From positions 248,001-312,000 of the forward strand of contig NZ_SLUI01000001.1 of assembly GCF_004339805.1 (NCBI RefSeq): 64,000 nucleotides of DNA, written 5' to 3'. This document shows positions 43,712 through 53,273 of the stretch, piece by piece. The notes beneath the pieces were generated by a model. That model ran no database searches. It was not told where the DNA came from and saw nothing but the letters and a program-made list of their open reading frames with translations. The first letter of the stretch is position 1. Each line of letters begins with the position of its first letter. Both the position numbers and the translations under genes were made by a program. This stretch comes from Anaerospora hongkongensis. Lineage in GTDB: Bacteria > Bacillota > Negativicutes > Sporomusales > DSM-15969.

Positions 43712-44488
43712 CTACTTTTTCAGTCCGCCAAATCTACGTTCCCTATTTTGGAAATCGATGATTGCTTGAACGAGCAGTTCGGGAGTAAAATCAGGCCAGT
43801 TTGTTTCTGTATACCAAAACTCAGTATATGCACATTGCCATAATAGGAAGTTGCTAATCCTAAAATCCCCGCTCGGTCGAATTAAAAGATCCGGATCAGG
43901 CAAGTCACCCGTGTAAAGATTCTGTTGTATGGTATTCTCTGTAATATCTTCCGGTTTTATCAATCCATCCCGCACTTGGCTGGCAATAAGCTGAACAGCG
44001 CGCGTAATTTCCGTCCTGGCACCATAGTTTACAGCCAAGTTTAATACCAGTCCGGTATTATTTGCAGTGCGAGTCTGGGCCTTTTCAATTTTATGCCTTA
44101 AGCCATCTGACAATTCTTCCGTCTTGCCAATGAATCGCACCCGAACATTATTCTGATGCATTTCTTCAATATTGCCGTCCAGGTATTCGGCAATCAGCTT
44201 CATGAGTAAACCAACTTCTTCAGCAGGTCTTTTCCAGTTTTCCGTGGAAAAGGCGTAAGCAGTAAGCGCTCCAACTCCAATGTCTGAAGAAAATCTAACT
44301 ATTTTTTTCAGTGTTTCTGCCCCTTCACGGTGGCCAAAGGCACGCGGCATACCCCGTTTTTGTGCCCATCTTCCATTACCATCCATAATGATGGCGATAT
44401 GCTTGGGAATTCTTTTTTCATTTAGAACTTGATACAAATGAGACTTATCTTCTGTTCCGCCAAGCTTACCGAGCCATTTTTTCCACAC
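43712..44488 (-). CDS. uppS: Isoprenyl transferase (undecaprenyl diphosphate synthase)
   Basis: A 258-residue cis-prenyltransferase with IAIIMDGNGRWAQKRGMPRA (catalytic Asp), the segment AYAFSTENWKRPAEEV and the C-terminal DLLIRPSGDFRISNFLLWQ. It builds the C55 lipid carrier for cell wall synthesis. It starts 28 bases after the terminator-like hairpin past the ferredoxin gene. Confidence 0.98.
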   Translation of the reverse strand: MWKKWLGKLGGTEDKSHLYQVLNEKRIPKHIAIIMDGNGRWAQKRGMPRAFGHREGAETLKKIVRFSSDIGVGALTAYAFSTENWKRPAEEVGLLMKLIAEYLDGNIEEMHQNNVRVRFIGKTEELSDGLRHKIEKAQTRTANNTGLVLNLAVNYGARTEITRAVQLIASQVRDGLIKPEDITENTIQQNLYTGDLPDPDLLIRPSGDFRISNFLLWQCAYTEFWYTETNWPDFTPELLVQAIIDFQNRERRFGGLKK

Positions 44489-44515
44489 GACTTAAAAACC
44501 TCCAAGCCAAACTTT

Positions 44516-44541
44516 GAAACCCCCTCTTGCAAGGGGGTTTC
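44516..44541 (-). terminator. Hairpin after the ferredoxin gene
   Basis: Stem GAAACCCCC/GGGGGTTTC (44516-44524 with 44533-44541), 2 bases past the ferredoxin stop. The T tract behind it is weak (TTTCAAAGTTTGG), so it may be only a partial terminator or an mRNA 3' end, allowing read-through into uppS. Confidence 0.6.
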
Positions 44542-44543
44542 AG

Positions 44544-44711
44544 TTATGGAGCTGTAATAGCACCAACAGGGCAAACCGCCGCACAGGCACCGCATTCAAC
44601 ACAATCTTCGCTGATCACGAAAATCGGGCTGCCTTCACTTATGGCACCAACTGGACAAGTAGCTGCACAACTGCCGCAAGCGATACACTCAGCATTAATT
44701 TTATAGGACAC
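44544..44711 (-). CDS. 2[4Fe-4S] ferredoxin
   Basis: A 55-residue protein read from the GTG at 44711, with GGAGG upstream. It carries two classical clusters of the CxxCxxCxxxCP type: CIACGSCAATCPVGAI (residues 9-24) and CVECGACAAVCPVGAI (residues 37-52). This is the clostridial dicluster ferredoxin, a low-potential electron carrier of anaerobes. It lies between a 75-residue protein of unknown function and uppS, in a block that also holds ispG, an enzyme needing low-potential electrons. A functional link is inference only. Confidence 0.95.
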   Translation of the reverse strand: MSYKINAECIACGSCAATCPVGAISEGSPIFVISEDCVECGACAAVCPVGAITAP

Positions 44712-44713
44712 AG

Positions 44714-44941
44714 TCAAGCCTCCTTTCCCATTTTGGCCGCAACAGTCAAATGATATGTATTGTTCGCATCAATGCGCTGGCATAAAATATAAAGAATATC
44801 CTCTTCCAGCGAAAATGTAATGCGAGGCGGGCGAGTATAGTTAAGAATGTAACGATAGCCGTTTTTGTTAAGCTCAGCAGTAACGTCCATTAATGGACGG
44901 CCTACTGCATCAATACGCTGTACCATCTGTTCACTATTCAT
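44714..44941 (-). CDS. Small soluble protein of unknown function next to the ferredoxin gene
   Basis: A 75-residue protein with mixed helix and strand pattern: MNSEQMVQRIDAVGRPLMDV, GYRYILNYTRPPRITFSLEE and LTVAAKMG. No cysteine cluster, signal peptide or membrane segment (one Cys only). No family recognised. It follows frr by 6 bases and precedes the ferredoxin gene by 2 bases, so it is almost surely co-translated with it. The pair is inserted between frr and uppS, which are adjacent in B. subtilis. Confidence 0.75.
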   Translation of the reverse strand: MNSEQMVQRIDAVGRPLMDVTAELNKNGYRYILNYTRPPRITFSLEEDILYILCQRIDANNTYHLTVAAKMGKEA

Positions 44942-44947
44942 AAAAAA

Positions 44948-46266
<1,319 letters not shown>

Positions 46267-46288
46267 TCAATTTATTAGGCTGTTTAGA

Positions 46289-46319
46289 AAATAAGAGAAC
46301 ACAAGGTGTTCTCTTATTT
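46289..46319 (-). terminator. Terminator hairpin overlapping the tsf stop
   Basis: A 14-base perfect stem AAATAAGAGAACAC/GTGTTCTCTTATTT around AAG; the tsf stop codon lies in its 5' arm. The tail on the minus strand (TTTCTAAAC) is short, so it may attenuate rather than stop transcription into pyrH. Confidence 0.75.
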
Positions 46320-46961
46320 AGTAACAGCAGCCATCACTTCTGCAGCAAAATCATTGCTTTTTTTCTCGATGCCTTCGCCTAATTGATAACGAGTAAAGCG
46401 ACGAATATTGATATTTTCACCGATTTTCGAAATGCTCTCATTAATTAATTGAGTAATCGTTTTATCGGTATCTTTAATAAACAATTGTTCAAGCAAGCAT
46501 ACTTCTTTGTAATACTTTTCAACCCGGCCGTCAACCATTTTTTCAACGATATGAGCAGGTTTTCCTTCATTCAGTGCTTGTGCACGGAATACTTCGCGCT
46601 CGTGTTCTACCACACTGGCAGGCACTTCACTGCGAGATACGAAGCTCGGATTTGCAGCAGCAATCTGCATAGCAATATCGCGGGCTAATGCTTTAAAGCC
46701 ATCAGTTTTGGCAACAAAGTCGGTTTCACAGTTAATTTCCAGCAATACGCCGATCCGGCCGCCACCATGTATGTAGGATTCAACCAAGCCTTCAGCAGCA
46801 ACACGTCCAGCCTTCTTCGCAGCAGCTGCCAGACCTTTTTCCCGCAGAAAGTCCACTGCTTTCTCCATATCTCCGTTAGTCTCAGTTAATGCTTTTTTAC
46901 AATCCATCATGCCTGCGCCTGTAGTTTCGCGCAGTTCTTTTACCATAGCCGCTGTTATCAT
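46314..46961 (-). CDS. tsf: Elongation factor Ts, short form
   Basis: A 215-residue EF-Ts with the N-terminal UBA-like domain ([20 protein letters not shown]) and the core domain ([20 protein letters not shown]), ending in a single core repeat. It is shorter than E. coli or B. subtilis EF-Ts (about 283-293), as in several anaerobic and thermophilic groups. It recycles EF-Tu by GDP exchange. It follows rpsB. Confidence 0.97.
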   Translation of the reverse strand: MITAAMVKELRETTGAGMMDCKKALTETNGDMEKAVDFLREKGLAAAAKKAGRVAAEGLVESYIHGGGRIGVLLEINCETDFVAKTDGFKALARDIAMQIAAANPSFVSRSEVPASVVEHEREVFRAQALNEGKPAHIVEKMVDGRVEKYYKEVCLLEQLFIKDTDKTITQLINESISKIGENINIRRFTRYQLGEGIEKKSNDFAAEVMAAVTK

Positions 46962-46984
46962 GTTAATTCCTCCTGTCTACTAGT

Positions 46985-47019
46985 AAAGGTAAGGAGCATA
47001 TTAATTACCCCTTACCTTT
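46985..47019 (-). promoter_or_regulatory. Hairpin in the rpsB-tsf gap
   Basis: Inverted repeat CCTTACCTTT/AAAGGTAAGG separated by 15 bases, between the rpsB stop and the tsf ribosome site. No T tract follows, so it may be an RNA processing site or a regulatory element that lowers tsf relative to rpsB. Function is not shown. Confidence 0.4.
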
Positions 47020-47030
47020 ATGTCTACTAA

Positions 47031-47735
47031 TTACTCAGCTTCAGCCAATTGCTCGCCTTGTCTTCCTTCCAAAATAGCATCAGCAACTTTGGCAGTAAGC
47101 AGCTTAACGGCACGAATTGCATCATCATTGCCGGGGATTACATAGTCGATTTCATCGGGATCGCAATTTGTATCCACGATAGCAACGATAGGAATACCCA
47201 GTTTACGGGCTTCAGCAATAGCAATACGCTCTTTGCGAGGGTCAATTACGAATAAAGCACCAGGCAATTTATTCATACTCTTAATGCCGCCTAAGAATTT
47301 TTGCAACCTGTCCATTTCATGGCGCAAGGTTATAACTTCTTTTTTCGGCAATACGTCAAATGTGCCTTTCGCTTCCATATCTTCCAATTCACGAAGTCTG
47401 CTGATCCGTTTTTGGATTGTTTGGAAGTTGGTCAGCATGCCGCCTAGCCATCTTTCATTAACAAAAAACATTTCGCAGCGTTGTGCTTCTTCTTTGACGG
47501 CTTCTTGTGCTTGCTTCTTAGTGCCGACGAAGAGAAGAGTTTGTCCTTCGGCAGCAAGATCACGTACGAAATTGTACGCCTCTTCTACCTTTTTAACGGT
47601 CTTCTGCAGATCGATAATGTAGATACCATTACGCTCTGTGAAGATATAGGTTGCCATTTTGGGATTCCATCTTCTGGTTTGATGTCCAAAATGAACACCG
47701 GCTTCCAAAAGCTGTTTCATTGAAATTACTGACAT
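47031..47735 (-). CDS. rpsB: Small ribosomal subunit protein uS2
   Basis: A 234-residue S2 with the signatures [20 protein letters not shown] and [19 protein letters not shown], and [20 protein letters not shown]. It binds the 30S head late in assembly. GGAGGTGTATCC precedes the ATG. rpsB follows the flagellar operon as in B. subtilis, but with its own promoter. Confidence 0.99.
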   Translation of the reverse strand: MSVISMKQLLEAGVHFGHQTRRWNPKMATYIFTERNGIYIIDLQKTVKKVEEAYNFVRDLAAEGQTLLFVGTKKQAQEAVKEEAQRCEMFFVNERWLGGMLTNFQTIQKRISRLRELEDMEAKGTFDVLPKKEVITLRHEMDRLQKFLGGIKSMNKLPGALFVIDPRKERIAIAEARKLGIPIVAIVDTNCDPDEIDYVIPGNDDAIRAVKLLTAKVADAILEGRQGEQLAEAE

Positions 47736-47841
47736 GGATACACCTCCTGTTATTTACCGCCGCAAGCCGCATTTTTTGTTTTAACCGGGAACCGGCACAG
47801 CAACAAAATTGGCATGCGTGTGTGTTTTAACACCAAAAGGT

Positions 47842-47870
47842 ATTGTAACATAAATCCCTAAATATAACAA
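47842..47870 (-). promoter_or_regulatory. Sigma-A promoter of rpsB
   Basis: Minus strand: TTGTTA (47865-47870), 17-base spacer, TACAAT (47842-47847) with an upstream TG (extended -10). The leader of about 100 bases to the rpsB start could hold an S2-responsive element, but I see no structure I can name. Confidence 0.65.
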
Positions 47871-47910
47871 GTATTAAATCTGTCAATTCAGTGATAGTAT
47901 ATTGTTTTTT

Positions 47911-48450
47911 TTAGCGTTTATTCAATTGCAGCAATAACATAATCTCGCCTTTGCCTAAACCGGTAGCTTTGGCAATCTCGGTAACACTATAACCTTGATC
48001 TGTCATTGCGATAATCAAGCGTTTTTTATCATTATTGATCGTCTCCGGTTTAGGAGATAGTGTAGTGTTAACCGTTAAGTCCAAACCAGGAAGCTCATCA
48101 AGATCTTGATCTTCTTCCTTCTTAGGTCCGCTTTCCCAGCTCTTTACCTCGTTGAGCGGCAATTGAACAGCTCGGTTCACCACTTCATCTGCCGTTTGAA
48201 TTTTATGTTCTAAAAGAGCAATTTTATGATCAGCTTCTTCGAGCAGTACCTCTAGATGGGCAATTTGTTCTTCTAACCTGGCAACTACTTTATCAGCCGT
48301 TTGTTCAAGCTGCGCCTGGAATAAATTTGCCTGGTCATCAACATGTAAGGAAAACATTTTCGTTACCATATCCCGTTTATACACAGCTACTGCAACTAAA
48401 GAAAGAAATATGACAACAACTATTATCAGGCCGGTAAGCATTCCCAACAC
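47911..48450 (-). CDS. SwrB-like membrane protein with coiled coil and C-terminal HTH (DUF6115)
   Basis: A 179-residue protein: an N-terminal membrane anchor (MLTGLIIVVVIFLSLVAVAV), a coiled coil (LEEQIAHLEVLLEEADHKIA, residues about 45-95), an acidic linker and a C-terminal helix-turn-helix-like segment (QGYSVTEIAKATGLGKGEIM). B. subtilis SwrB (YlxL) has this layout and lies at the same place between sigD and rpsB; it promotes flagellar type III export and basal body maturation. The assignment rests on position and layout. Confidence 0.75.
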   Translation of the reverse strand: MLGMLTGLIIVVVIFLSLVAVAVYKRDMVTKMFSLHVDDQANLFQAQLEQTADKVVARLEEQIAHLEVLLEEADHKIALLEHKIQTADEVVNRAVQLPLNEVKSWESGPKKEEDQDLDELPGLDLTVNTTLSPKPETINNDKKRLIIAMTDQGYSVTEIAKATGLGKGEIMLLLQLNKR

Positions 48451-48451
48451 C

Positions 48452-48769
48452 TCAGGTCATAATATCAATATTTTTTCCCCTCACCGGGTCAGCAATTTGT
48501 TCTTTTTGCTCAGACGTTGTCGTGAAAGAGCGCTTATGTGCATGTTCCCTTTGCTCTTTCGGATCTTTTTTGTTGTCCCGATCCACTTTCTTCTTCTCCG
48601 TTTTTTCCATTTCCTGCACTTGCTGCTGCCTGATTGCAGCAAGGTGCTGCAGCTGCTCGCTTGCCTGCTGCTGCTGCACAATTGGCTGGTGATCATGCTG
48701 CTGCTGTACCTTGCTGGCCTCAGTTGAACGGGGAATCATGCCTTGCAAATCAATAGACCGTATATTCAT
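48452..48769 (-). CDS. Q/K-rich protein of unknown function in the motility cluster
   Basis: A 105-residue hydrophilic protein: a short start (MNIRSIDLQGMIPRSTEASK), a glutamine-rich helix (residues about 22-52) and a lysine/glutamate-rich tail that looks disordered or coiled. No signal or membrane segment. No family recognised. It sits between fapA (27-base gap) and the SwrB-like gene (1-base gap), so it is likely co-transcribed with motility genes. Confidence 0.75.
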   Translation of the reverse strand: MNIRSIDLQGMIPRSTEASKVQQQHDHQPIVQQQQASEQLQHLAAIRQQQVQEMEKTEKKKVDRDNKKDPKEQREHAHKRSFTTTSEQKEQIADPVRGKNIDIMT

Positions 48770-48796
48770 GGACTCGATCCACTCCTTAACCGGAAT

Positions 48797-50410
48797 CTAT
48801 TTGTAAGGGCCTACCTTCACATCATCGTCTTCTGCATAAAAAGTTACGAACCGCATAACTTCCCGAATCGGTTTTACATGAGATCCAACGACAATTTTTA
48901 CTCCTGGATAGACAACGTCTAATATTTTAATTTTGCCGTAACGCATCTCTTCGAAAGCAAGTTCAATCTCTGCTATCCGGTTACGAATGGTTTCCGTTTG
49001 GCCGACAAGATGAAACTGCGCTTTTGTCAGCTTCAGCAGCATTTCCTGTTTTTCTTTTGGCATACTGCTTTGATCCATTGCTTTTAATATCAATAATGCC
49101 TTTTGTGTTTGTTCCAGATTATGCTGGATTTTTTTAATTTCCTGCCGTAGAGTCTGATATTCTTCCCGCAGCATCGGATTGATGCCAACTTCCAGGTCAG
49201 TGGTAGCAGCCAGTTGAGTACCGGCCACTTTCGCCCGGATTTCTTCGCCGGCAATTACCTGCCCACCGGCAATGAGCCCTCTTTTCCCTTCTATCAACGC
49301 CTTTTTGCCGGAAAAAAGCTTACTATGCAGAACAACCTCACTGACTACAATATCCTTGCCGGCATAAACGGTTGCATTTTCAATAAACTTGGCAACCACA
49401 TTTTCACTTGCCTTAACATAACCACGCTGCATCCCCTGGATTCCCATACGGATAATAACGTTTTTCCCTTCAACCGTACCACCGCTGACAGTCCCCGATA
49501 CCTCGACATTTCCTTCCGCTTTGACAGTAAACCCGGCTTGAACCGATCCTCGGATAATCACGTTACCGACAAAATCAATATTACCTGTTGAAAAATCAAT
49601 GTCACCTTTTACTTCAATCACCGGAATCACATTAATTTTGTTATTAACAATCATCAACTGCCCGGCAATAGAAGCTACTATTTTGGTATTATCCACGGCA
49701 TGGACATTTTTTCCTATCGGCAGCATAATATCTTTCCCCGGTTTTGCGGCAATCGGCTGCCCCAATATATCAATTCCGGCAGTTCCGGGAACGACAGGTA
49801 TTTTTTCAGCTATAACCTCATCTTGCCGAACGGTTGTAAAAGTATTTAAATTTTTATGATCAACACGGCCATCCTCCAACTCAAGCGGCCGACCTTTATT
49901 TTCAAGATCCACATGATACTGAATATATGCATCTTTGCCATCTATCGGACTTAACCCCTTGGCACAGACTGTTCGTAAACCGGGGCGCTGGAATGCTTTT
50001 TGGACGGCATCCATGTCAAGACCATACGTTACTCCGGCTTCCCGAATCCGGTCCAAAACCTCTTCAAGCAGTAAAGGGCGGCTTCTTTTGGGCACTATTA
50101 TAACTAAATTTGCTTCCAGACGATCCCTGGATACTAAGACCTGTACTTCCGGCTCAGCCTCAGGTTGAGGAGGCGGGGCAACTTGAACAGGCACTCCAGC
50201 TGCCTCTTTAACTGTACGCATAATTAACGTTAGATTATAGTCTTTAATATCCCGGTTATGCAGTTCTGTTACAATTGCCGGTTCTTTAACTGCTTCCCCA
50301 TCTCCCTTAGGAGGAAATACTTTTAAGAAAACACCGCTATCGCTAACAGCAACTTCAAAATAACCATTGATCGAGTCAGTGGCATCTGCAATCAGTTCAA
50401 AATCTTCCAC
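48797..50410 (-). CDS. fapA: FapA family protein (DUF342)
   Basis: A 537-residue protein. The N-terminal domain (residues 1-190) precedes a beta-solenoid made of repeated short strands (GDIDFSTGNIDFVGNVIIRG, GNVEVSGTVSGGTVEGKNVI), then a coiled coil (LRQEIKKIQHNLEQTQKALL) and a C-terminal strand region. FapA/DUF342 proteins are soluble and are linked to flagellar assembly or motility in several bacteria; the precise role is unsettled. The start is a GTG with AAGGGGGGAG upstream. A terminator-like hairpin lies only 28 bases before the start. Confidence 0.85.
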   Translation of the reverse strand: MEDFELIADATDSINGYFEVAVSDSGVFLKVFPPKGDGEAVKEPAIVTELHNRDIKDYNLTLIMRTVKEAAGVPVQVAPPPQPEAEPEVQVLVSRDRLEANLVIIVPKRSRPLLLEEVLDRIREAGVTYGLDMDAVQKAFQRPGLRTVCAKGLSPIDGKDAYIQYHVDLENKGRPLELEDGRVDHKNLNTFTTVRQDEVIAEKIPVVPGTAGIDILGQPIAAKPGKDIMLPIGKNVHAVDNTKIVASIAGQLMIVNNKINVIPVIEVKGDIDFSTGNIDFVGNVIIRGSVQAGFTVKAEGNVEVSGTVSGGTVEGKNVIIRMGIQGMQRGYVKASENVVAKFIENATVYAGKDIVVSEVVLHSKLFSGKKALIEGKRGLIAGGQVIAGEEIRAKVAGTQLAATTDLEVGINPMLREEYQTLRQEIKKIQHNLEQTQKALLILKAMDQSSMPKEKQEMLLKLTKAQFHLVGQTETIRNRIAEIELAFEEMRYGKIKILDVVYPGVKIVVGSHVKPIREVMRFVTFYAEDDDVKVGPYK

Positions 50411-50432
50411 TTTTCTCCCCCCTTTATTAGAA

Positions 50433-50459
50433 AAAAGACTTGGCTTTGCACCAAGTCCT
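50433..50459 (-). terminator. Terminator or attenuator between sigD and fapA
   Basis: Stem GACTTGG/CCAAGTC with a seven-base loop, followed by TTTTTTC on the minus strand, about 75 bases past the sigD stop and just before the fapA ribosome site. Confidence 0.8.
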
Positions 50460-50532
50460 CCCGGACGCAGGTGAAGCCTATACCGTTTTTATTCACACTG
50501 TGAGAATGTTAGTCTCTTTAGTAAGATAAAAG

Positions 50533-51297
50533 CTACAATAAGCTGGACTTTATCCTGGATAAAGCACCCCGCAAACGAAAAATCGCTTTTGTATGAAGTT
50601 GAGAGATGCGCGCTTCAGAAAGTTTGAGGATCAAACTGATTTCTTTTAAGGTTAACTCCTCATAATAATAAAGAGTTACTACTAATTTTTCCTTTTCTGG
50701 AAGCTTGTCAATCGCTCTCATTAAGCTGTTTTTTACTTCTTCTACTTCAATATTCTGAGAAGGGCTGGCAACATTGCCTGCTATAGTTTCCGACTGTATA
50801 AAATCCTCCAAAGGGACCAAGGTACTTGTATTTAGTTGATTAATTAACGTATGCAGTTGTTCGAGCGAAATCCCTAATGCCTCAGATATTTCGCTATCTG
50901 TTGCCGACCGCCCCAGCCGGCTTTCTAACTCAGCCAGCGTTTGTTCATATTGCCTGGCTTTTTGCCGTACCGTTGCCGGCAGCCAGTCCTGTGACCGGAT
51001 CGTATCCAAAATTGAGCCGCGTATTCTGGTCACAGCGTAGGTTTCAAACTTGACATTGCGACTAAGATCATACCTTTCAATCGCATCAAGCAAACCAAAG
51101 AAGCCGCTGCTAATGAGATCATCACGGTCAACATGCTGCGGCAGACTAATTGCAACCCTGCCCGCAACCAGCTTGACAAGCGGTAAGTAATTTTCAATGA
51201 TTTTTTCCCGGACGGTATCTTTTTTTGTTTCCTGGTATTCTAGCCATAATTTCGCTAATTCGGCAGAATGGTTTTCGTTCTTTTCGATCATTCTCAC
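50533..51297 (-). CDS. sigD: Motility sigma factor (sigma-D/FliA/WhiG type)
   Basis: A 254-residue sigma-28 family protein: region 2 ENYLPLVKLVAGRVAISLPQ and DDLISSGFFGLLDAIERYDL, FETYAVTRIRGSILDTIRSQ, and region 4 LTLKEISLILKLSEARISQL. It directs transcription of flagellin, motor and chemotaxis genes. As in B. subtilis it lies at the end of the flagellar/chemotaxis operon after cheD. GTG at 51297 or ATG at 51291 may serve as start; GGGGG lies upstream. Confidence 0.96.
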   Translation of the reverse strand: MRMIEKNENHSAELAKLWLEYQETKKDTVREKIIENYLPLVKLVAGRVAISLPQHVDRDDLISSGFFGLLDAIERYDLSRNVKFETYAVTRIRGSILDTIRSQDWLPATVRQKARQYEQTLAELESRLGRSATDSEISEALGISLEQLHTLINQLNTSTLVPLEDFIQSETIAGNVASPSQNIEVEEVKNSLMRAIDKLPEKEKLVVTLYYYEELTLKEISLILKLSEARISQLHTKAIFRLRGALSRIKSSLL

Positions 51298-51319
51298 GCA
51301 ACCCCCAGATTAATAAACG

Positions 51320-51652
51320 CTAACTTGATCGATATACACGCTTAACCATATCAGAAGTAAGAGGACGAAATCCATCATCTGATTGCGCAAGCTCAGTGGA
51401 AAGTTGCTCATTGGAAGCAGGCTTATCGGTAACGTCAATATTCTGACCTTTTAGCGCTGTATCGGTTGCAGCTCGCGCCAGCAGCGTTTGAGCCATTCCT
51501 CCAAGCAGAAAACCACCACATCCAAAAACGACTAAAGAAATCCCTGTACGATATAAAGCTGTTATTGGGCGAGTATCATTCACCAAACCGCTAATAAATG
51601 TTAATAAGCCAGCAATAACCGCTAAGAACAATGCTACACGGAGTTTGAACAA
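51320..51652 (-). CDS. Small membrane protein between cheD and sigD, unknown function
   Basis: A 110-residue protein with two hydrophobic segments (LRVALFLAVIAGLLTFISGL and TGISLVVFGCGGFLLGGMAQ) and a polar cytoplasmic-looking tail of about 45 residues. No family recognised. Gaps of 16 bases to cheD and 22 to sigD place it inside the motility operon, and AAGGAGGGG precedes its start. B. subtilis has no gene here. Confidence 0.78.
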   Translation of the reverse strand: MFKLRVALFLAVIAGLLTFISGLVNDTRPITALYRTGISLVVFGCGGFLLGGMAQTLLARAATDTALKGQNIDVTDKPASNEQLSTELAQSDDGFRPLTSDMVKRVYRSS

Positions 51653-51668
51653 TCCTACCCCCTCCTTA

Positions 51669-52154
51669 CTACAGTTCCTTTTCCCCTTTATCTATAGTCT
51701 TTACACGAAAGACGCCTGTATCCAATTTCAATTCCACTGTTCGCCCATAATTTCCACCTGTGTCATCAGCAAGCAGCCGGATATCGAGCTGTTTCAAAAT
51801 CGCTCGAACAGCTTCAGCATTGCGTTCCCCGACACGCATAATATCAGTCGTATTTGTGAAGGAAAACATTTGAGCGCCACCGGCAATTTTTGCCGTTAAA
51901 CGAGTTTTACCAGCACCTAATTTCAATAAATCATCCAGCATTTTAGGAAGAGCTGTATCGGCAAACTTTGCCGGATTCTCAGTAGAGCGGGCCTGTTTGC
52001 TGTCAGGAAGCATAATATGAGCTAAGCCTCCTATTTTTGTAACAGAATCATATAAGGCAATTCCTACACAAGACCCTAACCCATAGCTAATTAAGCTGGC
52101 AGGATAGCGGCCAACTTTATAATCGGCCATACCAACTTTAATTAATTCTGTCAT
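51669..52154 (-). CDS. cheD: Chemoreceptor glutamine deamidase CheD
   Basis: A 161-residue CheD with the catalytic cysteine in LGSCVGIALYD and the catalytic histidine in GGLAHIMLPDS. It deamidates receptor glutamines and binds CheC, raising CheC phosphatase activity. It starts on the last base of the cheC stop codon, an overlap that couples the pair. Confidence 0.97.
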   Translation of the reverse strand: MTELIKVGMADYKVGRYPASLISYGLGSCVGIALYDSVTKIGGLAHIMLPDSKQARSTENPAKFADTALPKMLDDLLKLGAGKTRLTAKIAGGAQMFSFTNTTDIMRVGERNAEAVRAILKQLDIRLLADDTGGNYGRTVELKLDTGVFRVKTIDKGEKEL

Positions 52155-52792
52155 TATTCCTTCACCCCTATTGCTGCCAAAATCGTGCTTAGTGAACCGG
52201 GGTCAGGAATAAGAAAGAAATGACCTTTGACACCATCAGCTTCTGTTGTGAATTCTGTTTCAATTACTAGAGCATGATCGCCCATTTGACCTAATTGAAT
52301 TAGAATTACACTCAATATTGCACCCGCCATATCAATCGCCAGAGCAGGGATAGAAGGCAGCAGCGTAAGTTTCGTAAAATGAGATAACGCATTTAAGTAT
52401 GCGCCGGCAAGGATATTGCCAATTTCCATCAATGCTGATTCATCCATAGAATTTAGAGAGGTTGTCGCCCCCTGTCCTCGTCCCATCAGCATGTCAACCA
52501 GATAGAAGGCACTGTCGCGGGGAAGCAAAAACAAGATACTGCCAGGAGCAGGCCCAAAAACCCGCAGATATACCCCGGCAACCATTGCATCCGGTCCCCC
52601 TACAACATCAGGAACATCGCCGAGAGGTAAAATAGAAACTTGTGGTACAGTCATATCTATTTTGCGATTAATAATTTGGGATAGGGCAGTAGCAGCATTA
52701 CCTGCTCCTACATTGCCAATTTCTCGCAGTGCATCCAATTGCAACGATGAAAGTTTCAAAATATCTTCGGCCAATGTTTCCACCTCATCCAA
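52154..52792 (-). CDS. cheC: CheY-P phosphatase CheC
   Basis: A 212-residue CheC with both phosphatase helices, each with the ExxN pattern: LREIGNVGAGNAATALSQII and LMEIGNILAGAYLNALSHFT. It dephosphorylates CheY-P as part of adaptation and is enhanced by CheD. It lies between cheW (5-base gap) and cheD. Confidence 0.97.
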   Translation of the reverse strand: MDEVETLAEDILKLSSLQLDALREIGNVGAGNAATALSQIINRKIDMTVPQVSILPLGDVPDVVGGPDAMVAGVYLRVFGPAPGSILFLLPRDSAFYLVDMLMGRGQGATTSLNSMDESALMEIGNILAGAYLNALSHFTKLTLLPSIPALAIDMAGAILSVILIQLGQMGDHALVIETEFTTEADGVKGHFFLIPDPGSLSTILAAIGVKE

Positions 52793-52797
52793 TTTGA

Positions 52798-53259
52798 TTA
52801 TTTACTAGTTTCCTGGCTGTAACCGATAATGGTCTCTAAATTAAGTAAAATAAGCAGACGATCATCCAACTTGCCTACACCGCTTAAATAATGAGTAATG
52901 CCGCCGCCAGCAACAGTCTGAGGCGGTTCAATACTTTCCTGGTTAATTGTTAATACTTCTGAAACGGCATCAACAATGATGCCTACCGTAATCTCATCAA
53001 CTTTTACAATAATAATCCGGGTATCGTCAGTATACTCCATAGCTGACAAATTCAAGCGTTTCTTTAAGTCGACAACCGGCAGTACACTCCCGCGCAGGTT
53101 CATGACCCCTTTTATGTAGTCAGGCGTATGAGGGACCCGTGTAATATCAGTTATTCGCTTTATTTCCTGAACCTGGAGAATACTAACGCCGTATTCTTCC
53201 TTACCCAGCTTAAAAACAACTAATTGTAATTCGTTTGTCGAGTACGTTTTTTCCGTCAT
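52798..53259 (-). CDS. cheW: Chemotaxis coupling protein CheW
   Basis: A 153-residue CheW domain protein: ELQLVVFKLGKEEYGVSILQ, VPHTPDYIKGVMNLRGSVLP and DARIIIVKVD-like DTRIIIVKVDEITVGIIVDA. It links CheA to receptors. The ATG at 53259 has GGGAGGGA upstream; a GTG at 53277 would put the ribosome site inside the gene and overlap cheA. Confidence 0.97.
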   Translation of the reverse strand: MTEKTYSTNELQLVVFKLGKEEYGVSILQVQEIKRITDITRVPHTPDYIKGVMNLRGSVLPVVDLKKRLNLSAMEYTDDTRIIIVKVDEITVGIIVDAVSEVLTINQESIEPPQTVAGGGITHYLSGVGKLDDRLLILLNLETIIGYSQETSK

Positions 53260-53273
53260 AACCGATCCCTCCC

